DNA of 64,000 nucleotides from Flavilitoribacter nigricans DSM 23189 = NBRC 102662 (GTDB lineage Bacteria; Bacteroidota; Bacteroidia; Chitinophagales; Saprospiraceae), in assembly GCF_002646595.1 (NCBI RefSeq), contig NZ_PDUD01000025.1, forward strand, positions 186,001 through 250,000, in the 5' to 3' direction. Position numbers and translations under genes: made by a program. Of this stretch, positions 50,996 through 59,213 are shown piece by piece. The notes under the pieces are model-generated. The model did not search any database. It was not told the DNA's origin and saw only the letters and a program-made list of their open reading frames with translations. Numbering within the stretch: the stretch's first letter is position 1; every line of letters starts with the position of its first letter.

Positions 50996-51916
50996 ATGGC
51001 CAGATCCGGATTTTATGTACTCCTCATTCTACTCACTTTCGCCTGTTCGGAGCCGGAGCCGGAAGTCTATCTGTTCTCATTTTTTCAGGGTAACGGAGAA
51101 GATGGGCTGCACCTGGCCAGCAGCGAAGACGGCTTGCACTGGACGGCGCTGAACGACAACAAATCCTACCTGACCCCCACGGCCGGAGAAGACAAGCTGA
51201 TGCGCGATCCCTGCATTATTCGGGGAGGCGACGGTAAATTTCACATGGTATGGACGGTGAGCTGGAATGAGCAGGGGATCGGTTACGCGAATTCCGAGGA
51301 TCTGATCAATTGGTCGGAGCAGCGCTACCTTCCCGTTATGGCCCACGAATCCGGTGCACGCAATTGCTGGGCACCCGAACTATTTTACGACGACCAGGAA
51401 GACCGGTATCTGATCTACTGGGCGACTACCATCCCGGGGCGCTTCCCGGAAACGGATACCACCGGAGACAACGGATACAACCACCGGATGTATTACACCA
51501 CAACCAAAGACTTTGAGACTTTCAGTCCTACGGAATTACTTTACGACGATGGCTTCAATGTGATCGATGCGACCATCCAGGAAGTAGGCGGGAAGTACAT
51601 CATGTTCCTGAAAAATGAGATCAAACACCCGGAAGCAGAGAAAAACATCCGCATCGCTACCAGTGAGTCGCTGCTGGGGCCCTACACCTCGGCTTCCGAA
51701 CCGATCACGGATAACTGGGTAGAAGGTCCCACCGCTATCGAGACGGATCAGGGCTGGGTCGTCTATTTCGACCGCTACACCAATCACCAAATGGGTGCCG
51801 TTCGTTCTTCCGATCTGGAAAACTGGACGGACATCTCGGGGGAGGTACAGTTCCCGGAGGGCACCCGGCACGGCACGGTCTTTAAGGTCAAAAAAAGCGT
51901 GCTGGAAAAACTCTGA
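50996..51916 (+). CDS. Five-bladed propeller glycosidase-like lipoprotein (GH43-type)
   Basis: 306 residues. The lipobox LLTFAC places the lipid anchor at C17. The propeller shows the GH43/GH32-clan pattern: LMRDPCIIRGGDGKFHMVWTVSW (candidate base D71), NCWAPELFYDDQEDRYLIYWATT, FNVIDATIQEVGGKYIMFLKNE (D191) and NWVEGPTAIETDQGWVVYFDRY (candidate acid E243). Relatives remove arabinose, xylose or galactose side chains. No sus genes are adjacent, so it works apart from a local locus. It converges with the permease gene with a 21-base gap. Confidence 0.85.
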   Translation: MARSGFYVLLILLTFACSEPEPEVYLFSFFQGNGEDGLHLASSEDGLHWTALNDNKSYLTPTAGEDKLMRDPCIIRGGDGKFHMVWTVSWNEQGIGYANSEDLINWSEQRYLPVMAHESGARNCWAPELFYDDQEDRYLIYWATTIPGRFPETDTTGDNGYNHRMYYTTTKDFETFSPTELLYDDGFNVIDATIQEVGGKYIMFLKNEIKHPEAEKNIRIATSESLLGPYTSASEPITDNWVEGPTAIETDQGWVVYFDRYTNHQMGAVRSSDLENWTDISGEVQFPEGTRHGTVFKVKKSVLEKL

Positions 51917-51937
51917 TGCCTATCAGTCTGTGAATGG

Positions 51938-54601
51938 TCATTCCGACCGCAATACCTCTACCGGTTGTTTCAGAGCGGCTTTCCGGGCCTGAATGCTCAC
52001 CAACAGCATGACCAGAATTAAAGCGCCCGTACCGGACAGGAGGACTACCCAGAATTGCGGCACGATGCGAAAGGCAAATCCTTCCAGCCATTTGGCGGCC
52101 AGGAGCATCGATAAGGGAAGCGCGATCACGGTAGCCACGGCCATGAGCAGGGTAAATTCCCGGTTGAATGTCCAGAGGATGCTACCGGCCGAAGCTCCGA
52201 GTACTTTCCGGATACCGATCTCTTTTTGCCGGCCGTAGGCGATATAGGAAACGATGCCCGCCAGACCCATAAGCGCCAGAATAATCGCTACCAGACTCAG
52301 ACTGCCCATCAGAATGCCGGATCGCCGTTCGTCGGTGTAAAGTTGCTCCAGGCGATCTTCCAGGAAATTAAAATCAAAGGGGCGCACGCTTTCTACCGTT
52401 TCGTAGGCGGCAGCAATTTTGCTGATGGTGGCGGACCATTGATCGGTTTCGGCCCGCACCAGCATTTCGTAGGCCCAGCCGGGCTCAGCTGAGACCGTTA
52501 GCAGGTGGGACTGGTTCGGATATTTCAGACTGAAATATTTAAAATCATCAATGATCCCGTCGATAACGTGCGGTACCCCGAAACCAAACTCTTCATTTTC
52601 CCATTCGGGTTCGGTGATCAGGGTTTCACCGACGAGTTCCTCCGGACTAACGCCTTTGATCCGGGCCAGCTTTTCCGCTGCCGTACGGTTGATCACGAAA
52701 ACCCGTTCCTTTCCTGCTTCCAGGGCCTGGCAGGCTTCGCAGCGGATACCCAGCGTTTTCAGAGATCCGTAATCCATGTATTGGTCCGTACCGTCGGACA
52801 GAGTGACCTCCGTATCCTGCATTTTATAGGTCAGTTGATTGTACATCTCCGAACCGGGTACGCCATTGGCCCCGACCGAACGGATTTCCGGCAGGCGTTC
52901 TAGGGCGGTTTTCAGTTTCGTATATTTTTCAGCGCCATCGATATTGAAGTAAATAATCCCCTCTCGCTGATAGCCCAGATCTTTGGTACGCACGTATTCC
53001 ATCTGCTGGTAGATGTACCAGGTAATACTCAGCAATCCTACCACCATCATAAACTGGCCGGTGAGCAGCACATTGCGGAAATTGAAAAATCGACCGGCGA
53101 CGGGTTTACCGGCCGGTTTGCCGAACAGGCGCAGCGAAGGCCGGCGTCCGTAGGCCAGGGCGGGATAAAGCCCGCTGAAGAGCCCGGTGATTAGCAACAG
53201 GCCCAGCATGGCCAAAAGGGTAAGCGGTTGATACGATAGACCGGTACTCAGCTCCAGCGCCATCAATTCATTGAAATGCGGAAGCAGCGTGTAAATGATC
53301 ATCCAGCAAAACGGCAGGCACAACAGCGCCAACAATACGGCTTCCGTCAAAAGCTGGAACGAGATGTCCCGGGGCCGGGCGCCCAGCACTTTTCGCATAC
53401 CCATTTCTTTTTGCCGATCGGCGTACATGGCCACGGAAAGATTGGTGTAATTCGTCCAGATGATCAGCAGGATCACCAGCGCAACCAGCGCAAAGGTGGT
53501 CAGGTAAGCGGGCCGGGCTACAGGTTTCAATTCGTACAGCGTGCCTTCGGTAAAGTGAATGTCCGGTAGAGCCACCGCCGTAATGCCTTTGGAAAGTTCA
53601 TCCTCGGTATAGCCCGGATAGATTTTGTCAACATCCGCATTCAACTGCCCGATCATCCGTGCGGGATCGACTCCCGGATTTAGCTTCAGGTAGGTGTAGG
53701 CGCCCCAACTGGGAATGGATTTCTGGTGGATGATAAAATCAAAATCGTAGTGGCGATTACCCGGCACATCGGCAACCACTCCGGCCAGGGCGAAGACCTC
53801 ATCTTCGATCGTCAGCGCTTTACCGATCAGAGCCTGATCGGACCAGTTTCCCCCAAACCACCTTTCCGCCAGCGATTCAGTAAGTATGATCTTGTTGAAC
53901 CCGTAGAAAGCTTCTTCCGGCGTACCCATTATAAATTCCTGCGGGAAGATCTCCTGAAAAGATGCGCCACTGTTGGTAAACAGCGCATTTTCGGCTACAA
54001 ACCGGCGATTGTCAAACGCTACGTAGAACTGACCTCCACCACCGATGGCCGATTGGGACGGTACAAAATGAGCAGCCGCCTCTACGGCATCCTGCCCGCG
54101 CAGGTAATCCAGTAAGCGCAGCTGGACCTCCGGAGCGGAGTCATTGTAATCGGCAAAATACATGGAGGAATAGGTCTGGGCCCGGTAGTTATTCATCAGG
54201 CGGTAGATCCGATCGGCTGCGGGCGTGTCCCGGTCGTAAGTCAGCTCATGGTGCAGGTACAAACCGATTAGCATGACGGCAGACACACCGATGGTCAGCC
54301 CCAGTAAATTGATGCCGGTAAAACTTTTGCGGTGTAAAATGTTGCGGATGGCGATCTTGAAGTAGTTGTTGTACATCGGTAAGAATTGTTTCGCCCTGGA
54401 ATATTTCTCAAAGGCGTAGGGTTTGAAAAAACGAAAGACATCCGCAATGAACAGTCGGTTGGCGGTGGTGCGTCCGTGTTTGTGGTATCGGTAGAGAAAT
54501 GCTTCGTGGAGATCACCCTGGATCTCCTCCAGCAATTCTTCGGAACAAAACCAGATCAGGAAACGATCGGCCCATTTGGGTGGAGTGGGGTGGGGCTTCA
54601 T
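51938..54601 (-). CDS. FtsX/MacB-type ABC permease with prefix domain
   Basis: 887 residues. An N-terminal soluble permease-prefix domain lies at about 1-85 (PPKWADRFLIWFCSEELLEEIQGDLHEAF). The first span and MacB periplasmic domain (SFTGINLLGLTIGVSAVMLIGLYLHHELTYDRD) follow. Then a three-span FtsX core at about 365-495, a second periplasmic domain, and a second FtsX core at about 755-885 (SIISYIAYGRQKEIGIRKVLGASAGSILWTF). No ATPase gene is adjacent. It overlaps the PadR gene by four bases (ATGA), so the two are translationally coupled. Prefix-domain permeases are commonly paired with PadR regulators. Probably exports a peptide or lipid, or works in stress signalling. Confidence 0.93.
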   Translation of the reverse strand: MKPHPTPPKWADRFLIWFCSEELLEEIQGDLHEAFLYRYHKHGRTTANRLFIADVFRFFKPYAFEKYSRAKQFLPMYNNYFKIAIRNILHRKSFTGINLLGLTIGVSAVMLIGLYLHHELTYDRDTPAADRIYRLMNNYRAQTYSSMYFADYNDSAPEVQLRLLDYLRGQDAVEAAAHFVPSQSAIGGGGQFYVAFDNRRFVAENALFTNSGASFQEIFPQEFIMGTPEEAFYGFNKIILTESLAERWFGGNWSDQALIGKALTIEDEVFALAGVVADVPGNRHYDFDFIIHQKSIPSWGAYTYLKLNPGVDPARMIGQLNADVDKIYPGYTEDELSKGITAVALPDIHFTEGTLYELKPVARPAYLTTFALVALVILLIIWTNYTNLSVAMYADRQKEMGMRKVLGARPRDISFQLLTEAVLLALLCLPFCWMIIYTLLPHFNELMALELSTGLSYQPLTLLAMLGLLLITGLFSGLYPALAYGRRPSLRLFGKPAGKPVAGRFFNFRNVLLTGQFMMVVGLLSITWYIYQQMEYVRTKDLGYQREGIIYFNIDGAEKYTKLKTALERLPEIRSVGANGVPGSEMYNQLTYKMQDTEVTLSDGTDQYMDYGSLKTLGIRCEACQALEAGKERVFVINRTAAEKLARIKGVSPEELVGETLITEPEWENEEFGFGVPHVIDGIIDDFKYFSLKYPNQSHLLTVSAEPGWAYEMLVRAETDQWSATISKIAAAYETVESVRPFDFNFLEDRLEQLYTDERRSGILMGSLSLVAIILALMGLAGIVSYIAYGRQKEIGIRKVLGASAGSILWTFNREFTLLMAVATVIALPLSMLLAAKWLEGFAFRIVPQFWVVLLSGTGALILVMLLVSIQARKAALKQPVEVLRSE

Positions 54602-54912
54602 CGCAGGTCAGGAATTAAGTTCCACAACTTCTGCCGCGAAGCTTTAATCTCGGCAATGACCGCTTTTCCGGCGGCAGTAGCCTGGAAGATGCGTTTGCGC
54701 CGCCCGCCGCGCTCGGCGGTGGCACCTCCCATAAAACTTTCGATCAGTCCCTTTTTTTCCAGTCGGGACATCACCGCGTGAATAGCGCTGATGGAAATGC
54801 TTTTCCCCATATGTTCTTCGTAAGCCTGACTGACGGAAAAACCGTAGGCTTCCTCATCCATCATCATGATCAGTAATAAAACCGTCTCTTCCAGGTATCC
54901 TAATCCCTGCAT
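54598..54912 (-). CDS. PadR-family transcription regulator
   Basis: 104 residues from the ATG at 54912 (MQGLGYLEETVLLLIMMMDEEAYGFSVSQAYEEHMGKSISISAIHAVMSRLEKKGLIES). This is a full PadR winged helix with wing GGRRKRIFQATAAGKAVI. The open frame extends to 54966, but that part covers the promoter and operator repeat. Short PadR proteins repress their own operon and are released by a ligand. Here the partner is the permease that starts at 54601. Confidence 0.94.
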   Translation of the reverse strand: MQGLGYLEETVLLLIMMMDEEAYGFSVSQAYEEHMGKSISISAIHAVMSRLEKKGLIESFMGGATAERGGRRKRIFQATAAGKAVIAEIKASRQKLWNLIPDLR

Positions 54913-54916
54913 TTGT

Positions 54917-54977
54917 TCAATACTTGTAGAATAAATGAGCAAAAAAATAAGCACTGATTTTATCAATACTTGTAGAA
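54917..54977. promoter_or_regulatory. Two direct copies of a 15-base site before the PadR gene
   Basis: TCAATACTTGTAGAA occurs exactly at 54917-54931 and 54963-54977, 46 bases apart. On the minus strand the copies flank an AT-rich stretch with a TTATTTTTTTG that can serve as a -7 region. The lower copy starts 5 bases upstream of the PadR start. They are strong candidates for autoregulatory operators. Confidence 0.7.
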
Positions 54978-55154
54978 CTTATTGCAAACCTAGGGGATGT
55001 TTAGCGAAATGTCAATAGGGAGTGTACATTTTACCGGATTTAATTTCTGACTCATACCGCCTTACAAAGGTTTTTCCATGTCCCTTATGCTGTAAGCGGA
55101 ATGCAAATGCCAGATATGGATCGTCCTGGAAATGACAACGGATCAATCCGGGCA

Positions 55155-56153
55155 TCAGGATTTACCTACCAGTTCAATCCGCCTGTCCCGGATCCGCGGA
55201 GCCACCTCCTCGCCCACGTGCAGGCCCGGATAGGAATTGGTACCCAGAGCGGCCGGGGAAGGACCGACCCATTCACTGCTCCGCCCTTCAATGCGGATGA
55301 GCTGCAGATCCGGTTCGATTATCAGGGTAGCAAACAGGCTATCCCGGTACGGGCAGGTGTGCGATATCCAGGGGTGATCCCGGTGGATGGCTTCGGAATA
55401 GCTTTGGTGTTGAAAATCTCCACCCACCCACTGGTAAGAAGCCGAATTGAGATGCAGATAGGTGATTCCCTGAATACGCAGCAGATCATCTACGTGGGAA
55501 TGGCCGTTGATGGCCAGCAGGATCTTACTGGCATATTTTCCCAGCAGGTCCTGAAGTTCCGCGGCATTATCCACTGCAATGGTTCCGGCCAGCGGCTGGT
55601 GGGAGATGATGATGACCGGCTGGGTCGCATTGTCCAGCTCGTCGGCTAACCAATTCCGCTGTTCTTCCCCAATGTAAGAAACGTAGCCGCCCCGATGGGT
55701 GGGCGATCCGGTATCATTACCGTCCAGAACGATCAGCTTGATGCCGGCAATGGTTCGGGTGTAGTACCGGCCGGGCATATTCCAGACCTCCAGGCATTGC
55801 TCTTTGGTGTGGCCGGCATCGGTATCGTGATTACCGATCACGTGGAGCGTTTCGGCATGCGCACCGTTAAAGAGATCGATTACCGCCTGGTTCTTTTCAT
55901 TCGGATAGGCAAAATCTCCCAACTGGATCAGGGCGTCGGGACGCTGGATCTCCATTTCCCGGACGAAGGCTTGCATACGTTCCAGCCCGTCGTGCATGAT
56001 ATCCTGGTGCAGGTCGGCGATCAATCCCAGTTTGACGGGTTGCGCTAAACTGCGTACGGCCGCCCGAACCGAGCCCGGCAGGATAAAAGCGAAAGCTCCG
56101 GCGGTAGCGGTCCGGATGAATGTACGGCGGGAAAGGGGATGATTGGTTTTCAT
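55155..56153 (-). CDS. Tat-exported calcineurin-like metallophosphoesterase
   Basis: 332 residues. The twin-arginine signal is SRRTFIRTATAGAFAFILPGSVRA. The metal-site motifs are in order: D-L-H (LIADLHQDI), G-D (LIQLGDFAYP), G-N-H-D (HVIGNHDTDAG), I-S-H-Q-P, and N-G-H-S-H. It hydrolyses phosphomono- or diesters in the periplasm. It is the last gene of the minus-strand operon that starts with the alcohol dehydrogenase, 28 bases after the alkaline-phosphatase-fold gene. A role in releasing phosphate from the same compound class is inferred from context. Confidence 0.92.
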   Translation of the reverse strand: MKTNHPLSRRTFIRTATAGAFAFILPGSVRAAVRSLAQPVKLGLIADLHQDIMHDGLERMQAFVREMEIQRPDALIQLGDFAYPNEKNQAVIDLFNGAHAETLHVIGNHDTDAGHTKEQCLEVWNMPGRYYTRTIAGIKLIVLDGNDTGSPTHRGGYVSYIGEEQRNWLADELDNATQPVIIISHQPLAGTIAVDNAAELQDLLGKYASKILLAINGHSHVDDLLRIQGITYLHLNSASYQWVGGDFQHQSYSEAIHRDHPWISHTCPYRDSLFATLIIEPDLQLIRIEGRSSEWVGPSPAALGTNSYPGLHVGEEVAPRIRDRRIELVGKS

Positions 56154-56181
56154 AAGAGTTGTGTTGGTATGGTGGTATAAA

Positions 56182-57156
56182 TCAGCGGTTTGCCTGAAAA
56201 ACTGATTCGGGTATTTTTCCCACCCAGGATTTGGGCAATTGCTGCAACCCGAAAAGGCGGGCGATCACCACGGCCGTATTGGTATTATTATTCGGTTCGG
56301 TAAAACCCTGTGCTTTTTGGATGCCCGGGCCGCTGACGGCCCAGGGAACGTTCATCTCCACCGGTGACATACCGCCGTGTCCTTTACCCTGACCGCCGTG
56401 ATCCGTGATCAGGAAAAAGTGAGTGTCCCGGTAAAGGTCTTCGGCTTTCAGCTGATCGATCAGTCGGCCGATGGCCAGGTCGGCGGCTTCGATGGCCTCG
56501 ATGTACTGGGGAGACATCCATTCGTGTTGGTGCCCGGCGTGGTCGACATGAACGCTGTACAGGAAGATCAAAGTTGGTTGATCCCGGTTGGCCACCGCAA
56601 AATGAAAGGCTTTTTCGTAATTCTGCTCGTAGCCGTCGTCCTCTTCAAAACTTACTTCATCCAGATATTTTTGGTTGATCGGATGGATCAGGTTCCCCCA
56701 ATTGTAATAATAGGCCGTTTTGGCTGCGGGTAGTTGCTCCTTTAGCAATTTGAAAATAGAAGGAGCGTATCCCTGCGCATCTTGTTCTATGGGAGGCAGA
56801 GCGTGCTCCGCGAGCGTCCAGTTATTGCCATCTACCCCGTGTTGTTCGGGGCCGCTGCCGGTCAGGTGACTGGTCCAGTTGGGCAGGGTCACCGAGGGCA
56901 TCACTGTGCGGGTGGTAAAAGAAATACTGCCGTCGGCCAGAAGGCGATCAAGATGGGGATGATCGGCCGTTTGGTAACCCGGAACGCTTAGCCCATCCAG
57001 GCCGAGGATGATCACCCTTTTGGCAGGAGTAATGGGCGCGGCGTTCGCACCTTCGGTCCGGGTGGAGCGGCAGGCCGGTACCGTTATCAGGGCCAACCCG
57101 AAGAGCAGACTAAGTAACCGGAACGTATTCCGTTGATTGACAATTTCCAAGTACAT
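56182..57156 (-). CDS. Alkaline-phosphatase-superfamily hydrolase lipoprotein
   Basis: 324 residues from the ATG at 57156. A GTG at 57180 would add eight residues but spoil the signal peptide. The lipobox LITVPAC predicts a lipoprotein. The metal and nucleophile region is VIILGLDGLSVPGY...TVMPSVTLPNWTSHLTGSGPEQHGV, with the Thr of SVTLPNW as likely nucleophile. Then come VHVDHAGHQHEW and ITDHGGQGKGHGG. It resembles nucleotide pyrophosphatase/phosphodiesterase and phosphonoacetate hydrolase relatives. Third gene of the operon, 28 bases after the phosphonatase-like gene. Confidence 0.9.
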   Translation of the reverse strand: MYLEIVNQRNTFRLLSLLFGLALITVPACRSTRTEGANAAPITPAKRVIILGLDGLSVPGYQTADHPHLDRLLADGSISFTTRTVMPSVTLPNWTSHLTGSGPEQHGVDGNNWTLAEHALPPIEQDAQGYAPSIFKLLKEQLPAAKTAYYYNWGNLIHPINQKYLDEVSFEEDDGYEQNYEKAFHFAVANRDQPTLIFLYSVHVDHAGHQHEWMSPQYIEAIEAADLAIGRLIDQLKAEDLYRDTHFFLITDHGGQGKGHGGMSPVEMNVPWAVSGPGIQKAQGFTEPNNNTNTAVVIARLFGLQQLPKSWVGKIPESVFQANR

Positions 57157-57184
57157 AAAAGTTGGTTTTTCGTGAAGCACCCGG

Positions 57185-57901
57185 CTAGATCTGCTGCAAT
57201 TCCGAATCTTTAAATTTTACTTGGTCTTTCATCTCCAGCAGGCTGTCGATGATGAGATCCGGATTTGCGGTGGCGAGTTGATCTTTGGTCTGGGCTCCGG
57301 TCGTAATGCCGATATTGAGTCCGCAGCCGGCGGCTTTGCCTTCTTCGATATCAATGATGGAATCACCCACCTTGGCGACCTTTTCGGCCTCATCAATTCC
57401 CAGCCTTTCCATGGCCAATACGATCATATCCGGTGCGGGCCGACTGTTGGAAACATCACTCGCCGTAACCAGCAGATCAAAATCCCGGCCTTCTTCCCAG
57501 TTCAGTTTTTGCACCAGGGAAGTTGCCGTAGCGCGGTTGTAACCGGTATTCAGCACCACCTTAACGCCTCGCTTCTGTAGGTAGCCGAACAGTTCCTGCG
57601 CACCCGCGTAGGCTACTACATTCAGTTTTTCGTAGGCTACTTTCAGGTGATCCAGAAAATACTGGAAGGCCACTTTTGCGTCCGCTTCCAGTTGCCCGGG
57701 ATCATCGTAGACCGGGGAGAGGATGTCCTTTACCGCCTGGAATTTCTCTTTGCCTCCGCCGACGAGTAAAACGGTATCCAGTGAAAAATCGTGGCCGAGG
57801 CTGTTGACCGCGTCCCGCAGCGTTTTGTAAACTACATTATCCTCGTTTACGGTGGTGCCGGCCATATCAAAAACAACCAGACTGATCTTCTCTTTTTGCA
57901 T
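57185..57901 (-). CDS. Phosphonatase-like HAD hydrolase
   Basis: 238 residues. HAD motif I is D12-M-A-G-T-T (VVFDMAGTTVNED), which has Ala where most HADs have Asp, the mark of the phosphonoacetaldehyde hydrolase branch. Motif II is VVLNTGYNR, and motif IV KVGDSIIDIEEGKAAGC. The Schiff-base Lys of true phosphonoacetaldehyde hydrolase is not clear by eye, so phosphonate cleavage is not certain; the phosphonatase-like family is the safe call. Second gene in the operon, 19 bases after the alcohol dehydrogenase. Confidence 0.9.
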   Translation of the reverse strand: MQKEKISLVVFDMAGTTVNEDNVVYKTLRDAVNSLGHDFSLDTVLLVGGGKEKFQAVKDILSPVYDDPGQLEADAKVAFQYFLDHLKVAYEKLNVVAYAGAQELFGYLQKRGVKVVLNTGYNRATATSLVQKLNWEEGRDFDLLVTASDVSNSRPAPDMIVLAMERLGIDEAEKVAKVGDSIIDIEEGKAAGCGLNIGITTGAQTKDQLATANPDLIIDSLLEMKDQVKFKDSELQQI

Positions 57902-57920
57902 AGTTATATTGGATTGCTAA

Positions 57921-59012
57921 TTATTGATGTTCTGGAAAAATACCAACCCGGTAGTGCCCGGACTCATTGGCGACAGCAAAGGCCCCATCGAGCTCGGACA
58001 GGGGGAAATCCGTTCCTACCAGTCCTTCAAAAGGATACTTCCGGTGGTGGGCGGCCAGAAAACGAATGGCCTCGGCCAGGTCCGCCGGAATATAGTTGTG
58101 CAGCCCTTTGATGGTCAGAATATTGCGGACGACCTTTTCGGCATTGATGGCCAAGTCGCGTTGGGCGTACACCGCCCCGACCCACACGTTGATGCCGCCG
58201 ATATTCAGTAGTTCCATCCCCTTTTCCATAGCCGCGGGCACACCGCTCGTCTCGATCACTACGTCAATACCGCCAATTTCGGCAATTTTTTCTTTTAAAG
58301 CAGCAGCGTCCAGAGCGGCATCCAGGGGCATATCTGCTCCGAACCGGAGCGCGCGCTCCGCACGATCCGGATTGATATCCAGTACCAATACCCGTTCCGC
58401 ACCGGCTTCTTTCGACATGGCGCAGGCGGATAGCCCAAGCATACCGGCTCCGATAATGAGTACGTTCTTGCGGTTCAGATCCCCGGCCAGGCGCAGGGCT
58501 CCGGCAATGGTGGCGTGCGTACAGTTCAGCGGAGCCGCCTCTTTCCGGTTCAGACCGGCGGGAAGTTTAAAGATATCCGTACCGGCCCGGAGGTGGCAGT
58601 GAGTAGCGAAACCACCGCTGAGCGAGCCGTCCTTATCCAGTGTTTCGTGGCCGTATTTAAAAAGATCCGGCGATTTTTGGGGAATGCCTTTTTGCGCCAT
58701 ACAGCCTGCGTGATCGTGGGCGTAGACCGACCAGGTAACTGCATCACCGATCCGGAGGGTCGCTCCCTGGTAATCGGAAACGCCACCCGGCCCGATCGCT
58801 ACAATCGTGCCAATGATCTCATGGCCCAGAATGCTGGGCGTATGGGCACCCCGGCGGCCGTAGAAGGTGTGCAGGTCACTGGTACAAATGGTGGTGTAAT
58901 CGATCCGGACCGTTACTTCTCCGGGCTGTAATTCCGGTAACCCGACCCGTTGTTGGGCAAAGGGTTGTCTGACTTCGTCAAACACCATGGCTAGTGCTTC
59001 TCGATGTTCCAT
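57921..59012 (-). CDS. Zinc-dependent alcohol dehydrogenase, phosphonate-catabolism type
   Basis: 363 residues. The catalytic zinc site is C43 (TTICTSDLHTFYGRRG) with H64 and E65 (SILGHEIIGTIVAIG). The nucleotide-binding Rossmann loop is VLIIGAGMLGLSACAMSKEAG with LDINPDRAERAL. The four-cysteine structural zinc lobe is missing. The sequence looks like the medium-chain dehydrogenases associated with phosphonate operons, and its neighbour is a phosphonatase-like HAD. It would oxidise an alcohol or hydroxyphosphonate-type compound to an aldehyde in the cytosol. First gene of the operon, divergent from the DUF5690 transporter. Confidence 0.9.
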   Translation of the reverse strand: MEHREALAMVFDEVRQPFAQQRVGLPELQPGEVTVRIDYTTICTSDLHTFYGRRGAHTPSILGHEIIGTIVAIGPGGVSDYQGATLRIGDAVTWSVYAHDHAGCMAQKGIPQKSPDLFKYGHETLDKDGSLSGGFATHCHLRAGTDIFKLPAGLNRKEAAPLNCTHATIAGALRLAGDLNRKNVLIIGAGMLGLSACAMSKEAGAERVLVLDINPDRAERALRFGADMPLDAALDAAALKEKIAEIGGIDVVIETSGVPAAMEKGMELLNIGGINVWVGAVYAQRDLAINAEKVVRNILTIKGLHNYIPADLAEAIRFLAAHHRKYPFEGLVGTDFPLSELDGAFAVANESGHYRVGIFPEHQ

Positions 59013-59079
59013 GAAAGCGGTAAATTAATAGCGGGCATTTTTCACCCCTTAAAAATAAGGAATTCCCCAAAAGTGATCC

Positions 59080-59087
59080 CAAAGATA
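59080..59087 (-). promoter_or_regulatory. Candidate -7 box for the dehydrogenase operon
   Basis: On the minus strand this reads TATCTTTG, an exact TAnnTTTG match, about 68 bases upstream of the dehydrogenase start. It abuts the palindromes at 59091-59125. Confidence 0.6.
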
Positions 59088-59090
59088 GGT

Positions 59091-59125
59091 TTTCTTTAAA
59101 GGAAAAATTATTTCTTGTTAAGAAA
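59091..59125. promoter_or_regulatory. Two palindromic operators, centres 20 bases apart
   Basis: TTTCTTTAAAGGAAA (59091-59105) and TTTCTTGTTAAGAAA (59111-59125) lie between the divergent -7 boxes. The second matches the palindrome TTTCTCAATGAGAAA at 61193-61207 in front of the XRE-cupin gene (consensus TTTCTYRWTRAGAAA). Spacing of two helical turns would let two dimers bind on one DNA face. Candidate sites of that regulator. Confidence 0.65.
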
Positions 59126-59178
59126 ATAATTTAATATTGATTTAACCTGAAAAATTGCCTTTCGAAGCGTGCGGAATT

Positions 59179-59186
59179 TACTTTTG
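59179..59186 (+). promoter_or_regulatory. Promoter of the DUF5690 transporter gene
   Basis: TACTTTTG matches TAnnTTTG exactly and TTG at 59155-59157 lies 21 bases upstream of it, the regular Bacteroidota spacing. The GTG start is 28 bases downstream. Confidence 0.75.
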
Positions 59187-59213
59187 TAAACCTGCTGATT
59201 CAAAACTCATCCT

